Of a stretch of DNA of 54,742 bases, positions 47,431-54,742 are shown in pieces. The position numbers and the translations under genes are program-made. The stretch comes from Chloroflexota bacterium (GTDB lineage: Bacteria; Chloroflexota; UBA11872; UBA12225). The notes under the pieces were generated by a model that saw nothing but the letters and a program-made list of their open reading frames with translations, had not been told where the DNA came from and made no database searches. Within the stretch, counting starts at the first letter, position 1. Every line of letters starts with the position of its first letter. The stretch lies in the NCBI GenBank assembly GCA_030447525.1, contig JAUJOR010000025.1, positions 1 to 54,742 on the forward strand, read 5' to 3'.

Positions 47431-48522
47431 GTGCAACGCGTAGACGAGCTGGACACCCCCGTGATGGTGGTCGACCTCGACGTCCTGGAAGGGAACATCA
47501 AGCGCCTGCAGGACGAAGTGGACGCCCTGGGCCTGACGTCGCGGCCGCACATCAAGACCCACAAGATCCCGACTATCGGGCATATGCAGCTCGCCGCCGG
47601 GGCGGTAGGGATCACCTGCCAGAAGCTGGGAGAGGCCGAGGTCTTCGCCGGCGCCGGATTCACCGACATCCTCGTCCCCTACAACATCCTGGGCGCCCCC
47701 AAGCTGGAGCGCCTCACCCGCCTGGCCCGGCGCGTGCGTATGACCGTATCCGTGGACAGCGAGGTCACCGCTCGGGGCATCGCCGAGGCCAGCCAGGAAG
47801 CGGGCACCGACGTGGGGGTGGTCGTGGAGGTGGACAGCGGGGGACACCGGGCGGGTGTGCAGACGGCCAGGGAGGTCCAGACCCTCGCCCGGGCCATCGC
47901 CGACTTCCCCGGCGTCAGCTTCCAGGGCTTTATGTGCTATCCCAGCCGTCCCCAGATGACCGATCTCTGGGCTGAGGCGCGCGATCTCCTCTCCCGCGAC
48001 GGCATCCCCGTCAACGTGATCAGCGGCGGGGGCACCGGGGCGCAGCGGCTGTCCAAGGAGAACGGCTGCACCGAGCACCGCTCCGGGACCTACATCTATA
48101 ACGACCTCAGCGTCCTCCGCTCCGGCAACTGCACCCTGGAAGAGTGCGCCATGAACGTCTTGGTGACGGTCGTCTCCACCAGCTGCCCCGGGTACAGCAC
48201 CATCGACGGGGGCTCCAAGACCTTTACCAACGATGCCCTGCGCCAGGACGATGCCCTGCGCAAGGGAGACTCCAACGGCCACGTCCGCGAGTACCCGGAC
48301 GTGTTCCTCGAGAGGATGAACGAGGAGCACGGCGTCCTCAGCCTCTCCAGGCTGCCGGAGGGGGCGCCACGCCCCAAGGTAGGCGAGAAGGTGCACGTCA
48401 TCCCCAATCACGCCTGTGGCACCACCAACCTCCACGACGTGGTCTACGGGTACCGCCGGCGTAATGGCGAAGAGATCATCGAAGCCGAGTGGCCCATCCC
48501 GGCCAGGGGCAAGATTCGCTAG
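47431..48522 (+). CDS. DSD1-type PLP enzyme (D-threonine aldolase/D-serine dehydratase-like)
   Basis: Fold-type III PLP enzyme of 363 residues with an alanine-racemase-like barrel. 'DELDTPVMVVDLDVLEGNI' opens the fold and the Schiff-base Lys42 is in 'RPHIKTHK'. The C-terminal domain holds the metal-binding 'HVIPNHACGTTNLHD' (His and Cys) typical of D-threonine aldolase and eukaryotic D-serine dehydratase. Start is a GTG at 47431 after AAAGGAGAG. Its TAG stop is the first part of a CTAGTGGGTC sequence. Substrate: a D-3-hydroxy amino acid is the best guess. Confidence 0.88.
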   Translation: MQRVDELDTPVMVVDLDVLEGNIKRLQDEVDALGLTSRPHIKTHKIPTIGHMQLAAGAVGITCQKLGEAEVFAGAGFTDILVPYNILGAPKLERLTRLARRVRMTVSVDSEVTARGIAEASQEAGTDVGVVVEVDSGGHRAGVQTAREVQTLARAIADFPGVSFQGFMCYPSRPQMTDLWAEARDLLSRDGIPVNVISGGGTGAQRLSKENGCTEHRSGTYIYNDLSVLRSGNCTLEECAMNVLVTVVSTSCPGYSTIDGGSKTFTNDALRQDDALRKGDSNGHVREYPDVFLERMNEEHGVLSLSRLPEGAPRPKVGEKVHVIPNHACGTTNLHDVVYGYRRRNGEEIIEAEWPIPARGKIR

Positions 48523-48528
48523 TGGGTC
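48519..48528 (+). repeat. CTAGTGGGTC element end at a stop codon
   Basis: CTAGTGGGTC is identical to the first 10 bases of the element at 10291 and again forms the TAG stop of the upstream gene (48520-48522). No inverted partner is found; a decayed GIY-YIG gene starts 11 bp later. Confidence 0.4.
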
Positions 48529-48538
48529 GTTTGCCACG

Positions 48539-48829
48539 ATGACCAATGTGGCCACAACGTTCTCTATCGGCGTTACGAACGACATCCTCCGGAGGGTTTC
48601 GCAGCACAAGCAAAGGCTGGGCGATGGTTTCAGTGCCAGGTACGGCTTGACGAAGCTTGTGTCCTTCGAGGAAACGCCTGACATGGGCGCTGCCCTAGCG
48701 AGAGAGAAGCAGCTTAAGGGATGGCTTCGTCGAAAGAAAGTGGCCCTTGGGGAGTCGATCAACCCCACCTGGGATGACCTGGCGGCAGGCTGGTACGGGG
48801 ATGCGGATCCTTCGCTACGCTCAGGATGA
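48539..48829 (+). pseudogene. Decayed GIY-YIG endonuclease (UPF0213-like)
   Basis: The reading frame from the ATG at 48539 encodes 'TFSIGVTNDILRRVSQHKQR', 'SARYGLTKLVSFEETPDM', 'AREKQLKGWLRRKKVAL' and 'INPTWDDLAAGWYG', the standard core of small GIY-YIG proteins. The first strand with the GIY/YIY motif is absent and the Tyr of the YIG motif is replaced by Ser ('FSIGVT'), so it is likely catalytically dead. The C-terminal 'DPSLRSG' is encoded by a REP-like palindrome. Its 5' end sits at a CTAGTGGGTC element end, which may have truncated it. It could be an unrecognised shorter functional variant. Confidence 0.65.
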
Positions 48830-48831
48830 CA
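48805..48831. repeat. REP-like sequence at end of GIY-YIG gene
   Basis: GGATCCTTCGCTACGCTCAG followed by GATGAC is a common bacterial extragenic palindrome and shares CTTCGCT-CGCTC with the copies at 13219 and 44427. It overlaps the last codons of the decayed GIY-YIG gene. Confidence 0.6.
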
Positions 48832-48936
48832 TATCATGGCGGCTGCGTAGGCGAACGTCTGGACAATGCGTAGAAGGCGCCCCCAGTATGGGGACGGTAG
48901 ATACGCCGTGTTGGCCAGCCAGCACCTGGCCGCTGA

Positions 48937-50169
48937 CTAGAACTGGCGCAAGAGGTCGAGCATCGCCCGGTCGAGCTTGTGCCCCCGCCAGGCTTCGTAG
49001 GCCACGTCCGTGCGCCCGCTGTCCAGGACGCCGAAGGGGCCCCGGAAGTTCCATAGGGCCCAGCCCCAGCCGGCGTCGCGCCACAGCGTGAGGCTGTCTC
49101 GCATCCAGTCCAGCACCGCCTTGTGCGGCGTGCGGTTGTAGGCCCCGAACTCCCCGACGAGCACCGCCATGCCACGCCCTTCCAGGGCCTTCCAGGGCCT
49201 TCCAGGGCTCAATTCGCTGCCGGCGCAGGGTATCGCGACCCTAGGTTGTCCCCCCGTCGCGCAGGGGGTATGAGGGCGTCGTCCACGGGTCCGATCCCGG
49301 GACCCACTCGGCGCGGAAGTGGGTCAGGCCAAAGGGCTCGTAGCCCCGCGTCGCCGCTGCCACGCCCATCCAGGTCAACTCCGCCGGGGGGGCGTTCCCC
49401 CACTCCGATCCGTCGCAGATCACCAGGCGCCGCTCGTCCTCCCTGCGGATGGCCTCCAGCACGCGCCCCACCACCGCGCGGTGCACCTGCGGATCTATCT
49501 TGGGGGACTCGTTGAAGAGGTTGAAGCTGAGCAGCTTGTTGGAGTAGCCCTTGTACCGCTTGGCGAAGTGGGCCCAGTGGGTGATGCACACCCGCAGCGC
49601 CTCCTCATCCGTCCATAAAGACTTCGCCTCTGCCGGCTGGGTCACGGTGTAGCCGGGGGCGCGGTGAAAGTTGAGGCAGACGTGGATTTGGTACTGCTCC
49701 GCCCAGCGCAGGGCCTGATCGATCCACTCCAGCACCCCCTGGCGCAGAATCGACCAGTCGCGTGGCTCCGCCCAGGCTCGGTAGTCCATCGGGAGCCGGA
49801 CAAAGTTGAAGCCCAGCTCGGAAATCCATTGGAAGTCCTGCTCCTGGTAGCGCCCCGCCTCCCAGTCGGTGTTGAACATCTCCTGGAGGTTGAAGCCCCG
49901 CCAGCGGGGCAGCCGGTTGGCCGCCGGCTCGATCAGCTCGCGCCCCGTGGCGGGCGTGGCCGTGGGGGGCATCGTCGTCGGGGCGCTCGCTGCCGTGGGG
50001 GCGGGCGGGGGGGTCGGCGTGGGGAGTGGCCGCGTCGTCGCCGTCGGCAGGGCGCCCGGCCCCGCGCTCGGCTGGCTGACGCCGTAACGCACTAGGGCCA
50101 CCAGCACCCCCCGAGTCCGACGGTGCCGGTCCACAGTAGCCCCCGCCGCGTCACCCCTTTTGCTGCCAT
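48937..50169 (-). pseudogene. GH5-family cellulase/mannanase-like pseudogene, Tat-type signal
   Basis: A secreted GH5 gene read from an ATG at 50169 ('MAAKGVTRRGLLWTGTVGLG', a twin-arginine signal). Three lesions are visible. A G-run at 50107-50112 has lost one base, moving the frame to the one containing 'PRWRGFNLQEMFNTDW', 'GFNFVRLPMDYR' and acid/base Glu in 'FNLFNESPKI'. An in-frame TAG at 49241-49243 lies where Trp is expected ('GGTT*GRDTLRRQRIEPW'). A third copy of a 10-bp repeat (49179-49208) shifts the frame again before 'MAVLVGEFGAYNRTP', which holds the nucleophile Glu. All catalytic residues remain. The Pro/Thr-rich linker (~30-80) is like that of other secreted enzymes. A frame can also be read from an upstream start at 50290 without the signal. 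Confidence 0.75.
49179..49208. repeat. 10-bp tandem repeat, three copies, inside the GH5 pseudogene
   Basis: CTTCCAGGGC occurs three times in tandem. Because 10 is not a multiple of 3, going from two to three copies shifts the reading frame; with two copies the protein reads smoothly through 'EPWKALEGRGMAVLVGEFG'. Confidence 0.9.
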
Positions 50170-50317
50170 GTCTCTCTAAGTAACGTCGAGAGAGTGGGTT
50201 CGATACGTGTGACTCTCTCCCCACGTCCGACTCCTTCCCCTCTCCGGCGGGTCTTCCAGGGGCCTCGGAGCCGTCCGGGGGGAGGGGCATCCGCAGGCCC
50301 GCCCCTGCGTGCAGAGG

Positions 50318-51142
50318 TCATCTCCCCTGCCACTGGGGAGGACGCTTTTCCAGGAACGACTGCACCCCTTCCTGGAAGTCACGGCTCAGATAGCAGCGCA
50401 GGACCAGGTCGTCGGCCGGGGGGAGCTCACCCTGCGTCAGCAGGCGCCGCACGGCCTCCTTGGTTACCTCGAGCGTGAGGGGGGCGTTGCCGGCGATGGT
50501 CAGGGCCAGCTCGCGCCCGCGGGCCTCCAGCTCATCCGCAGGGATGATCTCGCTGGCCAGCCCCGCCTGTCGCGCCTCGTCGGCGCCGACGCGGCGCGCG
50601 GTGAAGAGGAGCTCCTTGGTGCGGGCCGGGCCCAGGAGGTGCACCAGGCGGGCGTAGTTGGCCAGGCTGAGGCAGTTCCCCAGCGTGCGGGCGATGGGGA
50701 TGCCGAACTGGGCGTCGGGCGCGCACAGGCGGAGGTCGCAGGCCACGGCAATGGCCGCCCCGGCGCCGACGGCGTAGCCACGGATGAGGGCGATCGTCGG
50801 CCGGCGCACGCCCTCCAGACGGCTGAGCACCCCTTCGATTCGTCTCTCGTAGGCCAGGACGTCCTCCCGGCCGCGGAACTCCTGGAACTGGGTGATGTCG
50901 GTACCGGCGACGAAAGCTCGCTCCCCGGCGCCCTGCAGCAGCAAGACACGGATCGATTCCTGGCCGTCGACCCAGTCGCAGGCGCGCAGCAGGCCGTCGT
51001 ACATCGCCCAGGTCATGGCGTTCCGCGCCTCGGGGCGGTTGAAGCGCAGCCAGGCCAGCGGGCCCTCCGTCTCCAAGCGCAGCCATGGCGTGCCGAGGTC
51101 CGGCGCCGGGAGGGGCTCGGTCTTGGTCTGCGGGTTGCTCAC
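50318..51142 (-). CDS. Enoyl-CoA hydratase/isomerase (crotonase) family protein
   Basis: Crotonase-fold enzyme of 274 residues acting on acyl-CoA thioesters. The oxyanion-hole loops are 'AFVAGTDITQF' and 'RGYAVGAGAAIAVACDLRLC'; 'FGIPIARTLGNCLSLANYAR' follows. At the position of the hydratase Glu, residues are 'IARTLGN' rather than the standard 'E..LG..PG', so hydratase activity is uncertain and it may be a carnityl-CoA dehydratase-like or other crotonase. It begins 3 bp after the CoA-transferase stop, on the same strand, an operon. Adjacent CaiB-type transferase suggests a carnitine- or aryl-acid-like CoA pathway. Confidence 0.85.
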   Translation of the reverse strand: MSNPQTKTEPLPAPDLGTPWLRLETEGPLAWLRFNRPEARNAMTWAMYDGLLRACDWVDGQESIRVLLLQGAGERAFVAGTDITQFQEFRGREDVLAYERRIEGVLSRLEGVRRPTIALIRGYAVGAGAAIAVACDLRLCAPDAQFGIPIARTLGNCLSLANYARLVHLLGPARTKELLFTARRVGADEARQAGLASEIIPADELEARGRELALTIAGNAPLTLEVTKEAVRRLLTQGELPPADDLVLRCYLSRDFQEGVQSFLEKRPPQWQGR

Positions 51143-51145
51143 GGT

Positions 51146-52432
51146 CTATGCTCCTGGAGGGGCGCCACCACAGGGGCCTGCGGTGGCGCCGGGAGAGGCT
51201 TCCGGCACTCCGGTGACCCCGGCCGCGCGGAGGGTGGCCCGCTCCGCCGGGCTGAGCCCTAGCTCCGCCAGGATCTCGTCGTTGTGCTCCCCCAGCAGCG
51301 GGCCGGCGCGCCCCAGGCGGACGGGCGTCTCGGAGAGGTGGATGGGAGATCCGCTGACGCGTACCCGTCCGCCGCCGGGGTGGGGGACGTCGTGGAAGAA
51401 GCCCCGTTCGGCCAGCTGCGGGTCGGCGACTACCTGGTCGACGCGGTTGAGGATGCCGCAGGGGACGCCTTCCCGCTCCAGCCGGCGGTACCAGGCGTCG
51501 CTGGGCTCCCGGCGCGTCACTGCCTCGATGATGGCCGCCAGGGCCGGCTCGTTGGCCTTACGCTGGGCGTTGGTGGCAAAGCGCGGATCGGTCTCCAACT
51601 CCTCCATACCCAAGGCCCGGCACAAGGCCCCCCAGGTGCGGGGCGTCGTCGCCCCTAGCGTGACGTAGCCGTCGGCGGTGCGGAAGGCCTGGTAGGGGGC
51701 GCTGACGCGATGGGCCGATCCCAGTGGCGCCGGCGTCTCGCCGGTGGCGAAGTAGCCGCTGGTCTCCCACACCTCCAGGGCCACGGCCGCTTCGAAGAGG
51801 CTGACGTCCACCAGCTGCCCCTGCCCGGTACGCCCGCGGGCGATGAGGGCGCCCTGGATGGCGTTGGCCGCGAAGAGCGCGGCCGTCAGGTCGGCCACAG
51901 GCACGCCCACCTTTACGGGTGGCCGCTCGGGCTCCCCGGTGATGCTCATCACCCCGGACATCCCCTGCATGATCAAGTCGAGCGCGGGGCGCTCACGGTA
52001 AGGCCCGGTCTGACCGTAGCCGGACACGGAGCAGTAGATCACCCCGGGGTTACGCCCCTTGATCGTGGCGTAGTCGATTCCTAGATCCCCCATCGTCCCC
52101 GGCCGGAAATTCTCCAGGATCACGTCTGCCCCGGCGGCGAGGCGCAAGAACACGTCCCGTCCCGCCGGCCGCTTGAGGTCCAGGGAAAGGCTGCGCTTGT
52201 TGCGGTTGAGGGCCAGGAAGCCAGCGCTGACCCCGCGAACGAACGGTGGGGTGGCCCGGCTGAAGTCGCCCCCCTGCGGGTTCTCCACCTTGACCACGTC
52301 GGCGCCCAGGTCGGCCAGGACCAGGCCACAGTAGGGCCCGGCCATAAAGTTGGCCAGCTCCAGGACACGCACGCCGTCCAGGGGCGGACTCCCCGCCGCG
52401 CCCCCATCACCTCCCGCCCCTGTGGCGCTCAT
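51146..52432 (-). CDS. CaiB/BaiF-family (type III) CoA-transferase
   Basis: Transfers CoA between organic acids through an enzyme-bound aspartyl mixed anhydride. Typical blocks are 'PLDGVRVLELANFMAGPYCG', 'LADLGADVVKVENPQGGDFS', 'LNRNKRSLSLDLKRPAGRDV', 'DVILENFRPGTMGDLGIDYA' and the catalytic Asp in 'ERPALDLIMQGMSG'. The C-terminal half shows 'GFFHDVPHP' and 'LLGEHNDEILAELGLS'. The ATG at 52432 directly follows GGCGGGAG; another ATG at 52456 is possible. A longer frame to 52663 is low-complexity and unlikely. About 428 residues, normal for the family. First gene of an operon with the crotonase. Confidence 0.9.
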   Translation of the reverse strand: MSATGAGGDGGAAGSPPLDGVRVLELANFMAGPYCGLVLADLGADVVKVENPQGGDFSRATPPFVRGVSAGFLALNRNKRSLSLDLKRPAGRDVFLRLAAGADVILENFRPGTMGDLGIDYATIKGRNPGVIYCSVSGYGQTGPYRERPALDLIMQGMSGVMSITGEPERPPVKVGVPVADLTAALFAANAIQGALIARGRTGQGQLVDVSLFEAAVALEVWETSGYFATGETPAPLGSAHRVSAPYQAFRTADGYVTLGATTPRTWGALCRALGMEELETDPRFATNAQRKANEPALAAIIEAVTRREPSDAWYRRLEREGVPCGILNRVDQVVADPQLAERGFFHDVPHPGGGRVRVSGSPIHLSETPVRLGRAGPLLGEHNDEILAELGLSPAERATLRAAGVTGVPEASPGATAGPCGGAPPGA

Positions 52433-52872
52433 CTCCCGCCCCGCATTTTCCGGCATTCCGGTGCCAGAAGCCACTTTATCGACCTGTGCCTGGATCGTTC
52501 CACGTGCCCTCGAAAGACCGCAGACGTGGCCACTCCCAGGAACCGAGACGGCGATCTGCACCTGCGGCGCCGGCCACGGCCTAGCCCAGAGGTACCTAGC
52601 GGTCGACGTCTGCCTCCCCACTCCGGTTAGGGTCCATGGCCGGGGCGCGTCCAGCAGCCTCACTTAGCCAAATAGAGCTAGCTGATCATTTAGCTACTCA
52701 TCTTCTGCTTCCGGCACAGGGACATGAGTGTCCCAATAGCTCGGGGAGCTCCCTGGCCCAGGCCACATCAAGCCGGCTGCGCCCCGGCCGACACCACACA
52801 GGGGCACCACACAGGGGCACCACACAGGGGCACCACACAGGGGCACCACACAGGACTTAGGGAGAAGGTATC
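52433..52872. other. Divergent intergenic region with 13-bp tandem repeats
   Basis: No gene is visible. The left part presumably holds the CoA-transferase promoter. A less GC-rich stretch (~52668-52710, containing AGCTAGCT and TGATCATTTAGCTACTC) is the likeliest promoter for the GH5 gene. It is followed by the tandem repeat at 52792-52854 and a GGAGAAGG ribosome-binding site (52861-52868). Confidence 0.55.
52792..52854 (+). repeat. 13-bp tandem repeat, 4.8 copies
   Basis: CACCACACAGGGG is repeated four times perfectly, with a fifth partial copy ending CACCACACAGG. The array ends 7 bp before the ribosome-binding site of the GH5 gene. The unit length and position match the array at 20528, but the sequence is unrelated. 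No spacers, so not CRISPR. Confidence 0.95.
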
Positions 52873-54444
52873 TTGTACCACGACGTTACACTCTTGCGGG
52901 CGATGGCCCGCGCCCTCGGCGCCATGGCCCTGCGCCTGGCGGCCGTGGCCATGCTGGCGACTGGACCGCTCATGCTCTTGACGATGGCCCCCACTGCCAA
53001 CGCCGCCCCGGCGGCGCTAGGAGCCGGGAGCCGCATCCCCTGGCAGGGAGGCGAGTGGTACCTGCACGGGGCCAACGTGCCCTGGCTCAACTGGGGCTGC
53101 GACTTCGGCTGCAATGCCGGCGGTGGGGCCAGCTCCACGGAGAGCCAGGGAGTCCTGACCGACGGCTTTCGCCGGGCGACGGATGCCGGGATGCACACCA
53201 TCCGCTGGTGGGTCTTCCCCGGAGACCCCTGGCAGATCACGCGCGACGCCACCGGGGCCCCAACCGGCCTCCACCCGGCCATCTACGCCGACTTCGACGC
53301 CGCCTTGCGCCTGGCCGAAGCGCACGACCTGTACTACGTGTTCGTCCTCTTCTCCGGCCCCACCAGCGTCCCCAGCCAGTGGCTCACCGACGCCAGCCAG
53401 CGCACCAAGCTCGCCGGCGCCCTGGCCCCGCTGTTCGCCCGCTACCGAGGCAACCCCCGCGTGCTGGCGTGGGAAGTGTTCAACGAGCCGGAGTTCGACA
53501 TCTGGAACGGCAAGATCGCCCAGGCGCCGGTGCAGGCCACCGTCAAGGCCATCGCCGACGCCGTCCACGCCAACTCCACCGCCCTGGTCACGGTCGGCTC
53601 GGCGCACCTGGACGGGTTGAGTATGTGGAAGGGGCAGGGGCTGGACTTCTACCAGGCCCATTGGTACGACTTCATGTCCAGCGGGGGCTGGTGCGCCCGC
53701 TGCACCGACTACGCCACGGTCCAGGCCCGCTTCGGGCTGGACGCCCCGCTGGTGATCGGCGAGGTGTACACCGGGGCGGACACCGACGCCCTGCAGCGCT
53801 TCGAGGACTTCTACGCCAAGGGCTACGCCGGCGCCTGGCCCTGGTCGCTCTTCCCCGACCGCACCAACGACAAGCTGCCCATCGACCTGGCGGCGGCGAG
53901 GACGTTCGCCCAGCGCCACGGCGACCTCGGCCCGCGTGCTGGAACGACGCCGACGCCTGTGCCGGCGGGAACGGCGACGGTCCGGCCAACCACCGTGCCG
54001 GTGGCTACTGCTACCAGCACGCCAAGCCCAACGCCAAGCCCGACGCGCACGGCCACGCCCCTACCCATCTCGACGGCCACCGGCGTGCCTTCGGCGACAC
54101 CCGGCGCGGGGCAGCCGAACTTTACCATCAGGGCCAGCGCTTCACCTTCCACCGTCGCCGGCGGCCAGAGCGTGACCCTGGCTGTGCCGGTCACCAGCAA
54201 GACCGCCGGGAAGTGGCTGATCGACGTGGAGGTCTACGACCCCAGCGGACGGCAGGTCTTCCAGACGACCTACGATAACCAGGCCTTCCGCGCCGACCAG
54301 ACCCGGCGCTACTCCCCCACCTGGCGCGTGCCGGCCGGCGCTCCCGGCGGGACGTACACCGTCAAGGTAGGGGTCTTCGGCACCAAGTGGGGCCAGCTCT
54401 ACTACTGGAGCGACGCCGCCGGCCAGTTCACCGTCAGGCCCTAA
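52873..54444 (+). CDS. Secreted GH5-family glycoside hydrolase (mannanase/cellulase-like) with C-terminal beta-sandwich
   Basis: A 523-residue exported enzyme. The TTG start at 52873 has GGAGAAGG 4 bp upstream; a later ATG (52903) is possible. The signal peptide has a hydrophobic stretch 'LRLAAVAMLATGPLMLLTMA' and a probable cleavage at 'ANAAPA'. The catalytic domain (~50-345) has acid/base Glu in 'LAWEVFNEPEFD' (~202), nucleophile Glu in 'LVIGEVYTGADT' (~297) and 'AGAWPWSLFPD'. A Thr/Pro-rich linker (~350-410) leads to a C-terminal domain 'TIRASASPSTVAGGQSVTLA', which resembles an Ig-like or carbohydrate-binding sandwich. Both catalytic Glu are present, unlike the other two GH5 genes here. 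The frame is uninterrupted. Confidence 0.85.
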   Translation: MYHDVTLLRAMARALGAMALRLAAVAMLATGPLMLLTMAPTANAAPAALGAGSRIPWQGGEWYLHGANVPWLNWGCDFGCNAGGGASSTESQGVLTDGFRRATDAGMHTIRWWVFPGDPWQITRDATGAPTGLHPAIYADFDAALRLAEAHDLYYVFVLFSGPTSVPSQWLTDASQRTKLAGALAPLFARYRGNPRVLAWEVFNEPEFDIWNGKIAQAPVQATVKAIADAVHANSTALVTVGSAHLDGLSMWKGQGLDFYQAHWYDFMSSGGWCARCTDYATVQARFGLDAPLVIGEVYTGADTDALQRFEDFYAKGYAGAWPWSLFPDRTNDKLPIDLAAARTFAQRHGDLGPRAGTTPTPVPAGTATVRPTTVPVATATSTPSPTPSPTRTATPLPISTATGVPSATPGAGQPNFTIRASASPSTVAGGQSVTLAVPVTSKTAGKWLIDVEVYDPSGRQVFQTTYDNQAFRADQTRRYSPTWRVPAGAPGGTYTVKVGVFGTKWGQLYYWSDAAGQFTVRP

Positions 54445-54742
54445 GCGGATTCAGGGTGCCCCTTCGAGCAGCTCTGATCTGACGTATCTTACGAAGGACG
54501 TCTCCAGAGGCGGATGGCCCGGACCCGTGCCGGGAGTTCGCCTGGAGTGCGGTGGGGGGGCCGGGCGCCGCCCCCCCCGTCCCCCCGGCGCACCGGGGGA
54601 CACCCGAAACGCGCGGAGTACCCGAAAAACCGCACCCTCCCCCCCACCGGGCGGGCGGAGGGGGGGCGGGCCGGGGGGTACATCGTGGCCGTCACGTCGC
54701 GGCTCAGGGGCACGGCCACGCCCCCGCGCGCGCGCTCGGTCT
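54445..54742. other. Window end without gene
   Basis: No convincing coding or RNA feature. From ~54540 the sequence is dominated by G/C homopolymers (for instance runs of eight C and seven G), as at bases 1-55. This looks like low-quality assembly at a contig end rather than biology. Confidence 0.5.

Noticed and set aside
50189..50219. tRNA or riboswitch around GGGTTCGATACG
   Set aside because: The T-loop-like string is isolated; no acceptor, D or anticodon stems can be paired, only an 8-bp GAGAGAGT/ACTCTCTC hairpin.
52792..52854. CRISPR array (also considered at 20528-20592)
   Set aside because: Units of 13 bp are directly adjacent with no spacers and no cas genes are present.
54489..54719. 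Minus-strand frame of 76 residues at the window end
   Set aside because: It lies in homopolymer-rich, probably unreliable sequence and has no motif.

Overview
The window is very GC-rich with dense coding on both strands. It carries ordinary bacterial housekeeping genes: uvrA, ispH, proS of the class with a Cys-containing C-terminal zinc region, glpX, panB, panC, folE2 and a phosphomannomutase. It also carries many enzymes for plant- or soil-derived carbohydrates and acids: GH2, GH5 and GH116 glycosidases, two enolase-superfamily dehydratases or racemases, sugar epimerases, a 2-hydroxyacid dehydrogenase, an Ldh-family oxidoreductase and two Tat-exported substrate-binding lipoproteins. Together with leaderless-looking promoters this suggests a Chloroflexota bacterium (Thermomicrobia/Sphaerobacter-like) or a close relative. 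That placement is inferred from gene content, not from a marker phylogeny.

Layout. 1-8.6 kb: end of a GH5 gene, a GT2 glycosyltransferase, a short palindromic element, algC-like phosphomutase, folE2, uvrA (with an unexpected C-terminal XRE helix-turn-helix) and a VapBC pair. 8.6-13.3 kb: ispH, a ComD/ComE-like TPP decarboxylase pair split by a second palindromic element, two DnaA-box-like sites, a small unknown gene and an XRE protein. 13.3-20.3 kb: proS, a small lipoprotein, an acyl-CoA dehydrogenase, an enolase-superfamily gene, an aldo/keto reductase and a class III aminotransferase. 20.3-25.1 kb: 13-bp tandem repeats, a 2-hydroxyacid dehydrogenase, glpX, panB, panC. 25.1-33.7 kb: a GH2 gene split by two frameshifts, a second enolase-superfamily gene, a substrate-binding protein, a fused double-SDR protein, a SpoU methyltransferase. 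33.7-36.9 kb: MBL hydrolase, a TylF-type methyltransferase, a 37-residue zinc-knuckle-like microprotein and a GT2 gene.

37-40.5 kb is the most interesting stretch: an XRE/excisionase-like regulator diverges from a replication initiator (RPA/RepA family with a DnaA domain I-like C-terminus). Between them lie five iteron-like repeats at 21-22 bp spacing behind a TATAAT hexamer. This looks like a plasmid-type origin on a replicon that also carries essential genes, i.e. a chromid or a chromosome driven by an iteron origin.

40.6-54.7 kb: sugar epimerase, Ldh-family oxidoreductase, a second substrate-binding protein, GH116, a DSD1-type PLP enzyme, a decayed GIY-YIG gene, a GH5 pseudogene, an enoyl-CoA hydratase/CoA-transferase operon and an intact secreted GH5.

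Three traits recur. Several conserved enzymes carry Ala/Gly/Pro-rich insertions in loops. Short tandem duplications (9-19 bp) are common, and one has destroyed a GH5 gene. Small CTAG-bounded inverted-repeat elements sit exactly on TAG stop codons. Both window ends are homopolymer-rich and may be poor assembly. No tRNA, rRNA, CRISPR array or transposase gene was seen.
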